From assembly GCF_016446475.1 (NCBI RefSeq), contig NZ_JAEHFP010000038.1, forward strand, positions 1-35,547: a stretch of 35,547 bases of DNA, written 5' to 3'. Shown here in pieces: positions 16,996 to 25,711 of the stretch. Numbering within the stretch: position 1 is the first letter of the stretch; each line of letters starts with the position of its first letter. The translations under genes and the position numbers were made by a program. The notes beneath the pieces were generated by a model. It had not been told where the DNA came from and searched no databases. It was given only the letters and a program-made list of their open reading frames with translations. Source of the DNA: Paracoccus binzhouensis (GTDB lineage: Bacteria > Pseudomonadota > Alphaproteobacteria > Rhodobacterales > Rhodobacteraceae).

Positions 16996-17693
16996 CCGAA
17001 AGAAGCTCCTCCAAGGCCCAGGCCATCACCAGCGAAGTGCGCCGCCGCATCGTCGACCGCGAATGGCGGCAGGGCGACCGCATCCCGGACGAGGCCGAGT
17101 TGGCCGTCGAGTTCGGCGTCGCCCGCGCCACGGTGAACAAGGCGCTGCAGATGCTGGCCGAGGAGGGGCTTCTGGACCGCAAGCGCCGGGCCGGCACGCA
17201 TGTGACGGTGAACCCGGCCCGCAAGGCCACGCTGACCATCCCCATCGTGCGCGAGCAGATCGAGCAGGCGGGGATGGAATACAGCCACCGGGTCATCGCC
17301 CAGAAGGAAAGCCCGATCCCGGCCGAGATCGCCCGGCGCATGGAACTGCCCGAGGGGCGGTTGCTGATCCATCTGCGCACCGTGCATTACGGCGACGGCA
17401 AGCCGTTCCAGGTCGAGGACCGCTGGATCAATCCCGGCGCCGCGCCGGGCGTCGCGGGCATCGACTTCCACCGCGTCAACGCCAATGAATGGCTGGTGCG
17501 CAACGCGCCCTGGCTGCGCGCCGACATGGCCTTCTCGGCCGAGAACGCCAATGCCCGCGACGCCCGGCTGCTGGAGACGCGGCAGGGCAGCGCGCTTCTG
17601 ATCCTGCAGCGCACCACCTTCAACGACCTGGGCGCGATCACCACCGTGCGGGTGGCCTTTCATCCCGGCTATGCCATGATCGCAACGCACTAG
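16992..17693 (+). CDS. hutC: Histidine utilization repressor, GntR/HutC family
   Basis: Transcriptional repressor of 233 aa. The N-terminal winged helix-turn-helix (about 8-75) includes RIPDEAELAVEFGVARATVNK and the wing EEGLLDRKRRAGTHV. The C-terminal UTRA effector domain (about 95-230) starts IPIVREQIEQAGMEYSHRV and ends with LQRTTFNDLGAITTVRVAFHPG. In characterised Hut systems urocanate is the inducer that releases this repressor. The GTG start overlaps the hutF TGA (GTGA), with CAGGA six bases upstream, so repressor and HutF are translated together and the repressor is autoregulated through the shared operator. Its operator candidate is the tandem repeat at 15572-15614. Confidence 0.95.
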   Translation: MTERSSSKAQAITSEVRRRIVDREWRQGDRIPDEAELAVEFGVARATVNKALQMLAEEGLLDRKRRAGTHVTVNPARKATLTIPIVREQIEQAGMEYSHRVIAQKESPIPAEIARRMELPEGRLLIHLRTVHYGDGKPFQVEDRWINPGAAPGVAGIDFHRVNANEWLVRNAPWLRADMAFSAENANARDARLLETRQGSALLILQRTTFNDLGAITTVRVAFHPGYAMIATH

Positions 17694-17761
17694 GCGCCGC
17701 GCCGGCTTCACTTTGCGCGGTCCTTCGCCTAATAGGCTGGCAATCCCAAAAAGGAACAGCC

Positions 17762-18547
17762 ATGGCCAGCGCCAATCTCAACATCATGATCAAGGCCGCG
17801 CGCAAGGCGGGCCGCAGCCTCGTCAAGGACTTCCGCGAGGTCGAGAACCTTCAGGTCTCGGTCAAGGGCGCCGGCGATTTCGTCAGCCGCGCCGACCGCG
17901 AGGCCGAGCGCATCATCAAGGAAGAACTGCGCAACGCCCGGCCGAACTACGGCTGGCTGGGCGAGGAGACCGGCGAGGAGGCGGGCGAAGACCCGACCCG
18001 GCGCTGGATCGTCGATCCGCTGGACGGCACCACCAATTTCCTGCACGGCCTGCCGCATTGGGCGATCAGCATCGCGCTGGAGCACAAGGGCGAGATCGTC
18101 GCCGCGGTGGTGTTCGACGCCGCCAAGGACGAGATGTTCACCGCCGAGCGCGGCGACGGCGCCTTCCTGAACGACCGCCGCATCCGCGTCTCGGGCCGCC
18201 GGCAGATGATCGAATCGATCTTCGCCACCGGCGTGCCCTTCGCCGGACGGCCGATGCTGCCGGCGACGCTGCGCGACCTGGGCCGGCTGATGCCGCTGAC
18301 CGCCGGCGTGCGGCGCTGGGGCGCGGCTTCGCTGGACCTGGCCTATGTCGCGGCCGGCCGCTTCGACGGCTATTGGGAGCGCGGCAACCAGCCATGGGAC
18401 ATCGCCGCCGGCATCCTGCTGGTCAAGGAGGCCGGCGGCCGGCTGGAGCCGATCCGGGGCGAGAACCCGCTGGAGACCGGCTCGGTCGTGACCGCGAACC
18501 CGCAGCTTTTCGGCGAGTTCGCCGAGATCATCCGCCGCCCGGACTAA
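17762..18547 (+). CDS. suhB: Inositol-1-monophosphatase family protein (SuhB-like)
   Basis: Mg2+-dependent phosphatase of 261 aa in the inositol monophosphatase family. Metal ligands are visible: Glu68/Glu69 in WLGEETGEE, Asp85 and Asp88 in WIVDPLDGTTNF, and a C-terminal PWDIAAGILLVKEAGG block. AAAAAGGAA lies five bases before the ATG, so translation starts at 17762 although the frame is open further upstream. In E. coli SuhB dephosphorylates inositol phosphate and also assists rRNA transcription antitermination; which role applies here cannot be read from the sequence. It stands 68 nt after hutC and is not obviously part of the hut regulon. I see no clear hutC terminator in the gap. Confidence 0.93.
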   Translation: MASANLNIMIKAARKAGRSLVKDFREVENLQVSVKGAGDFVSRADREAERIIKEELRNARPNYGWLGEETGEEAGEDPTRRWIVDPLDGTTNFLHGLPHWAISIALEHKGEIVAAVVFDAAKDEMFTAERGDGAFLNDRRIRVSGRRQMIESIFATGVPFAGRPMLPATLRDLGRLMPLTAGVRRWGAASLDLAYVAAGRFDGYWERGNQPWDIAAGILLVKEAGGRLEPIRGENPLETGSVVTANPQLFGEFAEIIRRPD

Positions 18548-18609
18548 GCCCCCGGTTGACCTTTCCCCCGCCGGGGCGCATGGCGGGGGTCCAGCCTTGG
18601 AATCGCGCC

Positions 18610-19572
18610 ATGCCAGACAATCGCCAGACGGGGCCGCTGATGGCCCCGGCCGCACAACCCCCTGCCGTTCCGCCTCCGCATGCCCGGCCGCGCGCCGACC
18701 GGCAGGGCACGGCCATCCTGATGATCTGCGCATCGAGCTTCATCTTCGCGGCGCAGGACGGGGTGTCGCGCTACCTGGGCGCGGCCTATTCGCCGATCTT
18801 CGTGATCATGCTGCGCTACTGGTTCTTCGCGCTGTTCGTGATCCTGCTCTGCGCGCGCAGCCCCGGCGGGCTGGGCCGCGCCCTCCGCTCGCGCCGGCCG
18901 GGCCTGCAGGTCTTTCGCGGCGTGCTGCTGGTGGCCGAGGTCGTCGTCACCATCGAGGCCTTCGTGCGCCTGGGCCTGATCAACACCCATGCGATCTTCG
19001 CCTGCTACCCGCTGATGATCTCGGCCCTGTCGGGGCCGGTGCTGGGCGAAAAGGTCGGCTGGCGCCGCTGGGCCGCGGTCGCGGTGGGCTTCGCCGGCAT
19101 CCTGATCGTGCTGAAGCCGGGCAGCGGCGTGTTCAGCGCCAATGCCACGCTGCCGCTGCTGGGCGCGGCCATGTTCGCGCTCTACGGGCTGCTGACGCGA
19201 CTGGCCGGGCGCGACGACACCGCCATGGTCAGCTTCTTCTGGACCGGGATCTCGGGCGCCGTCGCCATCACCGCCGTCGGCATCTGGCATTGGGAGCCGA
19301 TCGCCGGCCATGACGTTCCCTGGCTGCTGACGCTGTGCCTGACCGCGGTGGCCGGGCATTTCCTGCTCATCAAGGCCTATGAGCTGGCCGAAGCCTCGGC
19401 GCTTCAGCCCTTCTCCTATACGCAGCTGGTCTGGATCAGCATCTTCGGCGTGACGATCTTTGGCGAGCATCTGGCGCCGAACGTCGCCATCGGGGGCGTC
19501 ATCGTCGTCGGCGCGGGGATGTTCACCTGGTGGCGCTCGCGCCAGCGCGAGCGGGCCGGGTCGCGTCGATGA
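18610..19572 (+). CDS. EamA/DMT family permease
   Basis: Inner-membrane protein of about 320 aa with ten predicted helices arranged as two EamA repeats, the drug/metabolite transporter fold. The first repeat begins TAILMICASSFIFAAQDGVS and includes RYWFFALFVILL; the second begins NATLPLLGAAMFALYGLLTRL and ends [17 protein letters not shown]. The first 30 residues are Pro-rich and non-conserved, so the start is uncertain: ATGs at 18580, 18610 and 18640 are possible and none has a strong ribosome site. A far longer open frame upstream overlaps suhB and is not used. The substrate is unknown; relatives export amino acids or metabolites. Its last 50 bases overlap the end of the opposite-strand transglycosylase gene. 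Confidence 0.88.
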   Translation: MPDNRQTGPLMAPAAQPPAVPPPHARPRADRQGTAILMICASSFIFAAQDGVSRYLGAAYSPIFVIMLRYWFFALFVILLCARSPGGLGRALRSRRPGLQVFRGVLLVAEVVVTIEAFVRLGLINTHAIFACYPLMISALSGPVLGEKVGWRRWAAVAVGFAGILIVLKPGSGVFSANATLPLLGAAMFALYGLLTRLAGRDDTAMVSFFWTGISGAVAITAVGIWHWEPIAGHDVPWLLTLCLTAVAGHFLLIKAYELAEASALQPFSYTQLVWISIFGVTIFGEHLAPNVAIGGVIVVGAGMFTWWRSRQRERAGSRR

Positions 19573-21685
19573 CGCCGGTTCCGGTGGCGCTGGCCGCCGC
19601 AACGGCGGGCGGGCCCAGCACCTCGGCCAGCACGCCGCCGGCGGCAAAGGGCAGCAGGCTGCGCGCCGACATCCGCGGCCGCGCCGATTGCGCCAGCCGG
19701 ATCGGCGGCGGCGCCGGCGCGGGTTTCACGCCACCGCCGGTCAGGTCCCAGGTCGGCACCAGCGGCACCGGCGCGCCCTTGATGCGGGCGCGATAGACGG
19801 GCAGCGCCTCGGCCACGCGCATGACATAGTTGCGCGTCTCGTCGAAGGGGATCATCTCGACCCAGTCCACCGGATCGACCTGGCCGCGCAGGTCGCCGAA
19901 CTCGCCCAGCCAGCGCGCCGAGCGGCCCGGCCCGGCATTGTAGCCCGCCGCGACCAGCGCCACCGAAGGGCCGAAGCGGTCCCGCAGCCCCGCCAGATAG
20001 GCCGCGCCCAGCCGGGCGTTATAGGCGGCGTCGCGGGTCAGCCGCGCCTGCTCGAAGGGCTCGCCGACCTTGCGCGCCATGGACCGCGCCGTGTCGGGCA
20101 TGACCTGCATCAGCCCCAGCGCCCCGGCATGCGAGGACACGGTATGGTTGAACTCGCTTTCCCGCCGGGCGATGGCCATGACCAGCTCGGGCGGCAGGCC
20201 CAGATCGTTGTTCTCAAGGCCCGTCAGCGGGAAATAGGCGGCGGGATAGACCGCGCCCTTGGCGGCGGCGGCCTTGGCCAGCCGCAGCGCGTGCCAGGGC
20301 AGCCGCATCTCCAGCATCATCCGCGCCATGCGGCCGATATCCTCGGGCGCGGCGGTTTCGGCCAGGTGCAGGAAGAAGCGCGCAGCCTGATCGGGATCGC
20401 CCGCCGCCAGCAGCCAGGTGCCGGCCTGCCAGACCGGGTTGCCGCGCAGGGCGCTGCCGCGCCATTCCGGCAGGCTGGCCTCGCTGCGCCCGGCCACCGC
20501 CAGCTCGGGCCGCATCGGCAGGCCCAGCTTTTCCGCGGCCAGTTGCCCATACCAGGCGGATTGGTATTCGGCGGCGCGCGCATAGGCCGCGGCAGAGCCG
20601 GTGGCATCGCCCGCGGCCTCCAGCACCCGGCCCTGCCAGTAATGCGCGCGGGACAGCGAGATCGGGCTGGCCACCGCCTGCTCCAGCGTGCGGAAATGCT
20701 GAAGCGCCCGGTCCGGCGCACCGCCGCGCAGCGCCGCATAGCCGGCCAGCCATTCCAAGTCGGAAAACGCATCGCTGCCCGGCGGCAGGAAATGCCCGGC
20801 GGCCAGTTTCTCGGCCAGTGCCCAGTCGCCCTGCCGCAGCGCCAGCCTGGCGTAATCGGCGCGCTTGGGCGCCCAGGCGGCAGGGTCGCGCAGTGCCTCG
20901 GCGCTGGTCGAGCGTTCCAGCATCAGCGCGCGCGCCAGATCCGGCATCTTGGCCCAGACCCGCCAGCGGAAGCGATCCAGCGCCAGCCCCGCATCGTTCC
21001 GCTGCGTCTCGGGCAGCGCCAGGATCAGCGCATCCACCCCGGCCTGACCGGATTGCAGCGCCAGCCGCGCCTTGCCCAGGGCCTGCGCCGGGGCCGAGGC
21101 CAGCGGCAGCACCACCTGCGCCGCCTGCCATTCGCCCAGGTCCAGCAGCCGCATCAGCCGCGCATCGTGCAGGCCGGCGACCTCGGCGCCATGCGCGGCC
21201 AGGAAGGCATCGGATTCGGGTTTGGTCAGCGCCTGCTCGGACCAGAAGCGCCGGATCTCGGCCTGGGCGGCCTGCGGATCGGTGGCCTGCAGGGCGGCGA
21301 TCAGCGCCATGGCGCCGTTCAGCGTGTCGGGGCGGCGGGGGCCGAACCAGGCGATCACCTCGGCCGGCGGCAGGTCGGCGCGCAGCACCGCATCGCCGCG
21401 CTTCCAGAACAGCGCCATGCCCGGCCAATCCGCATGCCGCAGGGCAAAGTCGCGATAGTCCGGCCAGCTGCCCTGCCCGGCCCGCAGCCGCTGCCACTCG
21501 ACCAGGTCGCGGGCGATGGGGCCGGATTGCGCCGCCTCGGCTGCGGCGGCGGTCCAGTCGCGCATCCCGGCCGCCGCCAGCGCGCGCGCCAGATGGCCGG
21601 CATCCTCGGCCCCCGCCGGTGCGGCAAGGCCGACCCCCAGGGCCAGCAGCGGTCCCAAAATCCTGTCGCGGAAAGGATACATCAT
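19523..21685 (-). CDS. Soluble lytic murein transglycosylase (Slt family)
   Basis: Periplasmic peptidoglycan lytic transglycosylase, 720 aa from this start. A signal peptide is visible at about 1-26 (hydrophobic core [18 protein letters not shown]). A long superhelical region of Ala-rich helices with TPR-like units covers about 30-480. The catalytic GEWL-like domain (about 490-640) holds Glu509 in [10 protein letters not shown], the family block [17 protein letters not shown], and [10 protein letters not shown]. The tail (about 655-720) is Pro/Ala-rich and looks disordered, longer than I would expect. Start choice: ATG at 21685 or 21682 directly precedes the signal peptide; GGGGG just before is a weak ribosome site. 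It is divergent from dapA and overlaps the DMT permease 3' end by 50 bp. Confidence 0.93.
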   Translation of the reverse strand: MMYPFRDRILGPLLALGVGLAAPAGAEDAGHLARALAAAGMRDWTAAAAEAAQSGPIARDLVEWQRLRAGQGSWPDYRDFALRHADWPGMALFWKRGDAVLRADLPPAEVIAWFGPRRPDTLNGAMALIAALQATDPQAAQAEIRRFWSEQALTKPESDAFLAAHGAEVAGLHDARLMRLLDLGEWQAAQVVLPLASAPAQALGKARLALQSGQAGVDALILALPETQRNDAGLALDRFRWRVWAKMPDLARALMLERSTSAEALRDPAAWAPKRADYARLALRQGDWALAEKLAAGHFLPPGSDAFSDLEWLAGYAALRGGAPDRALQHFRTLEQAVASPISLSRAHYWQGRVLEAAGDATGSAAAYARAAEYQSAWYGQLAAEKLGLPMRPELAVAGRSEASLPEWRGSALRGNPVWQAGTWLLAAGDPDQAARFFLHLAETAAPEDIGRMARMMLEMRLPWHALRLAKAAAAKGAVYPAAYFPLTGLENNDLGLPPELVMAIARRESEFNHTVSSHAGALGLMQVMPDTARSMARKVGEPFEQARLTRDAAYNARLGAAYLAGLRDRFGPSVALVAAGYNAGPGRSARWLGEFGDLRGQVDPVDWVEMIPFDETRNYVMRVAEALPVYRARIKGAPVPLVPTWDLTGGGVKPAPAPPPIRLAQSARPRMSARSLLPFAAGGVLAEVLGPPAVAAASATGTGVIDATRPARAGASATR
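19534..19553. terminator. Hairpin inside the overlapping ends of two convergent genes
   Basis: CGCTCGCG (19534-19541) and CGCGAGCG (19546-19553) form a perfect 8-bp stem with loop CCAG. It lies inside the 50-bp tail-to-tail overlap of the DMT permease and lytic transglycosylase genes, so both coding sequences run through it. A bidirectional terminator or transcript-end role is inferred; there is no U-tract. Confidence 0.45.
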
Positions 21686-21730
21686 GCCCCCATTTCTGTT
21701 CGGTTCCGCCGGGCGGCGCAACTCACATCC

Positions 21731-21759
21731 TTGGCAATCGGCGCGCCCGGATGTAAGCC
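21731..21759 (+). promoter_or_regulatory. Weak candidate promoter for dapA
   Basis: TTGGCA (21731-21736, 5 of 6 matches to the -35 consensus) is followed after 17 bases by TAAGCC (21754-21759), a poor -10 match. It lies 30 nt before the dapA start in the divergent gap with the transglycosylase gene. Confidence 0.35.
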
Positions 21760-21788
21760 GCGATCAGAGGCAAATTCAGGATACCCAC

Positions 21789-22664
21789 ATGTTCAAAGGC
21801 TCGCTGCCCGCGCTGGTCACGCCATTCACCCCGGATGGGGAGCTGGATCTCCCCGCGCTGGAAAAGCTCGTCGACTGGCATGTCGCGCAGGGCAGCCACG
21901 GGCTGGTGCCCGTCGGCACCACCGGCGAAAGCCCGACGCTGAGCCATGAGGAACATCGCAAGGTCATCGAGGAAGTGGTGCGCATGGCCGCCGGCCGCGT
22001 GCCGGTCATCGCCGGCGCCGGCTCGAACGCCACGCATGAGGGGATCGGCCTGGTCCAGCACGCCCAGGCCGCAGGCGCCGATGCGGCGCTGGTGGTGACG
22101 CCCTATTACAACAAGCCGACCCAGGCCGGGCTGATCGCGCATTACACGGCGCTGCACGACGCCAGCGACCTGCCGATCATCATCTACAACATCCCCGGCC
22201 GCTCGGTCATCGACATGCTGCCCGAGACCATGGGCCAGCTGGCGAAGCTGCCGCGCATCATCGGCGTCAAGGACGCCACCGGCAAGCTCGAGCGGGTCAG
22301 CCAGCAGCGCGCCGCCTGCGGCAAGGATTTCGTGCAGCTTTCGGGCGAGGACGCGACCGCGCTCGGCTTCAACGCCCATGGCGGGGTCGGCTGCATCTCG
22401 GTCACCGCCAACGTGGCCCCGAAGCTTTGCGCCGAGTTCCAGGAGGCGACGCTGGCCGGCGACTACGCCAGGGCGCTGGACTACCAGGACAGGCTGATGC
22501 CGCTGCACGAGGCGATCTTCGTCGAGCCGGGCGTGTCGGGGGCGAAATACGCCATGTCGCGGCTGGGTCTTTGCAGCGACCGGGTGCGCCTGCCGCTGGT
22601 GGGGCTGACCGACGCCACCAAGGCCCGCATCGACGCGGCCCTGGCCCATGCCGGGCTGATCTGA
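21789..22664 (+). CDS. dapA: 4-hydroxy-tetrahydrodipicolinate synthase
   Basis: Cytoplasmic class I aldolase of 291 aa that condenses pyruvate with aspartate semialdehyde, the first committed step to diaminopimelate and lysine. The Schiff-base lysine is Lys161 in IIGVKDATG. Thr44-Thr45 in [14 protein letters not shown] and Tyr133 in IIYNIPGRS form the proton relay, and Arg138 is the substrate-binding arginine. Residue positions agree with the E. coli enzyme. AGGA lies about seven bases before the ATG; the frame is open further upstream, but that part overlaps the divergent gene. The gene is monocistronic, with a strong terminator 24 nt after its stop. Diaminopimelate supply and the neighbouring transglycosylase both concern peptidoglycan, though they are divergently transcribed. 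Confidence 0.97.
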   Translation: MFKGSLPALVTPFTPDGELDLPALEKLVDWHVAQGSHGLVPVGTTGESPTLSHEEHRKVIEEVVRMAAGRVPVIAGAGSNATHEGIGLVQHAQAAGADAALVVTPYYNKPTQAGLIAHYTALHDASDLPIIIYNIPGRSVIDMLPETMGQLAKLPRIIGVKDATGKLERVSQQRAACGKDFVQLSGEDATALGFNAHGGVGCISVTANVAPKLCAEFQEATLAGDYARALDYQDRLMPLHEAIFVEPGVSGAKYAMSRLGLCSDRVRLPLVGLTDATKARIDAALAHAGLI

Positions 22665-22687
22665 ACGGCGCGCAGGACGGCTTGACG

Positions 22688-22711
22688 GGGGCGGGGTGTC
22701 CGCCCCTTTTT
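22688..22711 (+). terminator. Rho-independent terminator of dapA
   Basis: GGGGCGG (22688-22694) pairs with CCGCCCC (22700-22706) across loop GGTGT and is followed by TTTTT (22707-22711). It is a textbook intrinsic terminator. The last T is also the first base of the stop codon of the convergent 92-aa gene. Confidence 0.9.
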
Positions 22712-22989
22712 CAGTCTCGGGGCCCCGAGCTCAGCCGGGCGGCGATCACCCATCCCTCGCTGCCCTGCCGCAGCCGCCAGCTTTTCCGGCCGATCCCGGT
22801 GCCGCGGGCGGTGCGATAGGCGGCGACGGTCAACACAGGCTCGGGCGTTTCGACCCGGGCAAGGCGGCCCGGCGCCTCGACGCCGTCGGAAAAGCCCACG
22901 ATCACGTCGCGGTCGCGATCGGGCAGCCCGTCGGGCAGGTCCAGCCGGCAGCCGGCATAGGCATGCGTATCCCGCAACAGGACACGCAT
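22711..22989 (-). CDS. Hypothetical protein at the end of the pha operon
   Basis: A 92-aa ORF starting 6 nt after the phaG stop, so probably co-transcribed with the antiporter operon as its last gene. The sequence starts MRVLLRDTHAYAGCRLDLP and continues with DRDVIVGFSDGVEAP and TGIGRKSWRLRQGSEGWV. It looks like a small soluble beta-rich protein and has no membrane segment or signal peptide. I do not recognise a family. No clear Shine-Dalgarno sequence precedes the ATG, so translation would rely on coupling to phaG. Its stop codon touches the U-tract of the dapA terminator, which could also end this transcript from the other side. Function unknown; a role with the antiporter is suggested only by position. 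Confidence 0.6.
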   Translation of the reverse strand: MRVLLRDTHAYAGCRLDLPDGLPDRDRDVIVGFSDGVEAPGRLARVETPEPVLTVAAYRTARGTGIGRKSWRLRQGSEGWVIAARLSSGPRD

Positions 22990-22995
22990 GGCCGG

Positions 22996-23373
22996 CTAAT
23001 CCCGGCCGTCGACAAGGCTGGCCTTGTCCGGATCGGCGAAGGTGGCCCAGTCCTTGCCGGGCGCCGGGCGGGGCAGCTCGTCGCGGCTCCAGCCCAGGTG
23101 CATATGGGCCTTGGCGATGAAATAGCCGGTGACCGGGGCGGTCAGGAACAGGAACAGCGTGATCAGCAGCTCGTGCCAGGTCAGTGCCCCGTGCCGGGCC
23201 GGGAACCAGATCAGCGAGGCGATCAGCACCGTCCCCACCCCCAACGTCGCCGATTTCGTCGGCGCATGCAGGCGCGTCATCGGGTCGGGCAGCTTGACCA
23301 GCCCGTAAGAGCCGACGAGCCCGAAGAACCCGCCGACCACCAGCAGAACCGAGACGACGATTTCCGCGATCAT
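22996..23373 (-). CDS. phaG: Monovalent cation/proton antiporter subunit G
   Basis: Small membrane subunit (125 aa) of a multisubunit Mrp/Pha/Mnh antiporter. Three hydrophobic segments are visible: VVSVLLVVGGFFGLVGSYG near the N-terminus, VGTVLIASLIWFP in the middle and ELLITLFLFLTAPVTGYFIA. The motif LVKLPDPMTRLHAPTKSATLG between the first two is the hallmark of subunit G. The hydrophilic C-terminus after about residue 90 is variable in the family. It starts 9 nt after phaF. All subunits are required for antiport in characterised systems. The cation (K+ or Na+) cannot be decided from this subunit. Confidence 0.93.
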   Translation of the reverse strand: MIAEIVVSVLLVVGGFFGLVGSYGLVKLPDPMTRLHAPTKSATLGVGTVLIASLIWFPARHGALTWHELLITLFLFLTAPVTGYFIAKAHMHLGWSRDELPRPAPGKDWATFADPDKASLVDGRD

Positions 23374-23382
23374 GCCCGCCCC

Positions 23383-23652
23383 CTATTCGATGATGTCGCC
23401 GCGCAGGACGAATTTCGCATAGGCCACGGTCGAGATGAAGCCGACCATGGCAAACAGCAGCGAGGCCTCGAAATACATCCCCGTGCCCTTGTCGATGCCG
23501 AACAGCGTCAGAAGCGCGATCATGTTGATCGCCATGGTGTCCAGAGCCAGCACCCGGTCCGACAGGCCCGGCGCGAAGACCACGCGATAAAGACAGAACA
23601 GCAGCGCCAGCCCGAAGCAGCCATAGGCGAAGTAAAGCGCGTAAGCGATCAT
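23383..23652 (-). CDS. phaF: Monovalent cation/proton antiporter subunit F
   Basis: Membrane subunit of 89 aa with three helices, matching MrpF/MnhF in size. The conserved block VFAPGLSDRVLALDTMAINMIALLTL is cut here to its key part: PGLSDRVLALDT with the family Asp residues. The C-terminus SLLFAMVGFISTVAYAKF forms the last helix. The start at 23652 is set by GGAG eight bases upstream and by the ATGA overlap with phaE. A much longer open frame runs upstream through phaE but is not used. It is part of the membrane hydrophobic core of the antiporter complex. Confidence 0.93.
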   Translation of the reverse strand: MIAYALYFAYGCFGLALLFCLYRVVFAPGLSDRVLALDTMAINMIALLTLFGIDKGTGMYFEASLLFAMVGFISTVAYAKFVLRGDIIE

Positions 23653-24140
23653 TCGAAGATCTCCTTCAGCCGGGCCTCGTAGCGGGTCTTGATCTCGTCC
23701 AGCACCGCCTCCGGGTCGGGGGCGTGCATGGCGTGGACCAGCAGGGCGCGGCCGTCCTCGGACAGGTCGCAGCTGACGGTGCCGGGGGTCAGGGTGATGG
23801 TCGCGGCCAGGGCGGTGATCGCCTCGGGGCGGCGCAGGTCCAGCGGCACGGCGATCCAGGCGGGCTGAAGCGCCCGGCGCGGCATGAACAGCACGATGCG
23901 CGCCACGGTGAAATTCGCCTTGGCGATGTCCCAGATCACGATGGCCAGATAGGCCGGGATGCGCTGCGGCTTGCTGTAGCCGCTTGCGCCCGGCCAGTAG
24001 GGCGCGGTGATCAGCGGCACCACCACGCCGATGATCGCGCCAAAGACCAGCGAGCCCACGGCCCAGCGGTTGACCAGCAGCATCCAGACCAGGACCAGCG
24101 TGACCGAAAGCCAGGGATGCGGGATCAGGCGGCGGATCAT
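23649..24140 (-). CDS. phaE: Monovalent cation/proton antiporter subunit E
   Basis: Membrane subunit of 163 aa, the MrpE/MnhE family. The N-terminal hydrophobic region is LSVTLVLVWMLLVNRWAVGSL in part, followed by GAIIGVVVPLITAPYWPG. The family block IAVPLDLRRPEAITALAATITLTPGT marks the subunit (key residues ITLTPGT). A soluble C-terminal tail of about 50 residues ends EEIFE-like (RLKEIFE). Translational coupling is shown by ATGA overlaps with phaD upstream and phaF downstream. In other Mrp systems this subunit is needed for assembly or activity of the complex rather than forming the ion path. Confidence 0.93.
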   Translation of the reverse strand: MIRRLIPHPWLSVTLVLVWMLLVNRWAVGSLVFGAIIGVVVPLITAPYWPGASGYSKPQRIPAYLAIVIWDIAKANFTVARIVLFMPRRALQPAWIAVPLDLRRPEAITALAATITLTPGTVSCDLSEDGRALLVHAMHAPDPEAVLDEIKTRYEARLKEIFE

Positions 24141-25711
24141 TTCGTGTCCTCCTGCCCTTCCAGCACCGCCGAGACATAGGCATCGGGGTTGTGCAGCTGC
24201 GCGGCGGTCGCCTCGGCAAAGCGCATGGCGGGGCCGGCAAAGGCGGTCAGGGCCACGATGCCCGACAGAAGCAGCGTCACCGAAGCGACCGCCAGCCAGT
24301 TCGCCGGCGCATCGCCCAGGTTCTGGATCGGCTCGTCCGGCTCAAGCCTGGGGCCGGCCGCGGCCGCCGGTGCCGGCACCGGGGCCGGGCCAAGCTCGAC
24401 GCTCTTCCAGAAGACGATCGAGCCGGCGCGCGACATGGCATAGATCGCGATCAGCGAGGTGATCAGGATCGTCGCCCAGATCCAGACCATCGCCGGGGCC
24501 GCGCCGGTCGCCTGCATCACCAAGAGCTTGCCGATGAAGCCGGAAAACGGCGGCATGCCGACCACGGCGATGGCCGCGGTGAAATACAGCGCCGCGACCA
24601 GCCCGTTGCCCGGCATCACCCGGTCCAGCCGCAGCCACAGATCGCCCCGGCGCGCGCCGATCATGTCCACGATCAGGAACAGCGCCCCCGCCGCCAGCGT
24701 CGAGTGGATCAGGTAATAGACCGCCGCCGCGGTGCCCTGCGGGGTGAACTGCGCCACCGCGATCATCAGCGTGCCGATCGAGCCGATGGCGGCGAAGGCG
24801 GCCAGCCGGCCCAGGTGGCGGGTGCCCAGGATGCCGATCTGGCCGATGGCCAGCGTGAACAGCGCGGCGGGCAGCAGCAGGTCGGCCGCCACGCTTTGCG
24901 TCACCGCATCCTGCGGAAAGACCAGGGTGAAGAAGCGGATGATGCCATAGACCCCGACCTTGGTCATGATCGCGAACAGCGCCGCCACCGGTCCCGGCGC
25001 ATTGGCATAGGTCGAGGGCAGCCAGAAATGCAGCGGCACCAGCGCCGCCTTGACGGCAAAGACCAGCATCAAGAGCACCGCGCCGGCGCGCAGCAGCGCC
25101 GTGTCCTCGGCCGGCATCGCCGCCACGCGCAGCGCCATGTCGGCCATGTTCAGCGTGCCGGTGACGGAATAGAGCACCCCCAGCGCCGCCAGGAACAGGG
25201 TCGAGCCGGCCAGGTTGTAGGCGATATACTGCACCCCGGCGCGCAGCCGCATCTCGCCCCCGCCATGGATCATCAGGCCGTAGCTGGCGATCAGCAGCAC
25301 CTCGAAGAAGACGAACAGGTTGAAGGCGTCGCCGGTCAGGAAGGCGCCGCAGACGCCCATCAGCTGGAACTGCCAGAGCGCATGGAAATGCCAGCCCTTG
25401 CGGTCCCAGCCCGAGCCGATGGCGTAAAGCTGCACCGCCAGCGCCAGCACCGCGGTCAGCAGCAGCATCAGCGCCGCCAGCCGGTCCAGCATCAGGACGA
25501 TGCCGAAGGGCGCGGCCCAGTTGCCAAGGCGATAGACCTGCACCTCTCCGCCGGCGGCGAGCAGGTTCAGGTAAAGCGCCACCCCGGCCAGCAGCGCGGT
25601 GCCGGCGACCGAGAACACCCGCTGCAGCAGCAGGTCGTTGCGCATCCACAGGATGATCAGCGGCCCGATGACGGCGGGCAGGACGACAGGGGCGATGATC
25701 AGATGGCTCAT
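24137..25711 (-). CDS. phaD: Monovalent cation/proton antiporter subunit D
   Basis: Large membrane subunit (524 aa, about 14 helices) homologous to complex I subunits NuoL/M/N and to MrpD. Key proton-path residues are in place: Glu137 in FVFFEVLLIASYG and Lys221 in VFAVKAALVPLHFWLP match MrpD Glu137 and Lys219. The C-terminal hydrophilic stretch rich in Pro and Ala (about 430-460) looks like a loop before the last helix. It overlaps phaC by four bases at its start and phaE by four bases at its end. In the complex it is a main ion-translocating subunit using the proton gradient to expel K+ or Na+. Confidence 0.95.
   Translation of the reverse strand: MSHLIIAPVVLPAVIGPLIILWMRNDLLLQRVFSVAGTALLAGVALYLNLLAAGGEVQVYRLGNWAAPFGIVLMLDRLAALMLLLTAVLALAVQLYAIGSGWDRKGWHFHALWQFQLMGVCGAFLTGDAFNLFVFFEVLLIASYGLMIHGGGEMRLRAGVQYIAYNLAGSTLFLAALGVLYSVTGTLNMADMALRVAAMPAEDTALLRAGAVLLMLVFAVKAALVPLHFWLPSTYANAPGPVAALFAIMTKVGVYGIIRFFTLVFPQDAVTQSVAADLLLPAALFTLAIGQIGILGTRHLGRLAAFAAIGSIGTLMIAVAQFTPQGTAAAVYYLIHSTLAAGALFLIVDMIGARRGDLWLRLDRVMPGNGLVAALYFTAAIAVVGMPPFSGFIGKLLVMQATGAAPAMVWIWATILITSLIAIYAMSRAGSIVFWKSVELGPAPVPAPAAAAGPRLEPDEPIQNLGDAPANWLAVASVTLLLSGIVALTAFAGPAMRFAEATAAQLHNPDAYVSAVLEGQEDTK

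Noticed and set aside
17694..17761. Sigma-70 promoter for suhB (TTCACT-N17-TAATAG)
   Set aside because: Both hexamers match poorly (4 of 6 and 3 of 6), so I did not list it as a feature.
17713..18609. Long N-terminal extension of the DMT permease frame through suhB
   Set aside because: The extension is Arg/Gly/Pro-rich, overlaps the whole conserved phosphatase gene in another frame and has no family match; the permease starts near 18610.
21516..21788. Upstream extension of the dapA frame
   Set aside because: It overlaps the signal-peptide end of the divergent transglycosylase gene; dapA has its own ribosome site and canonical start at 21789.
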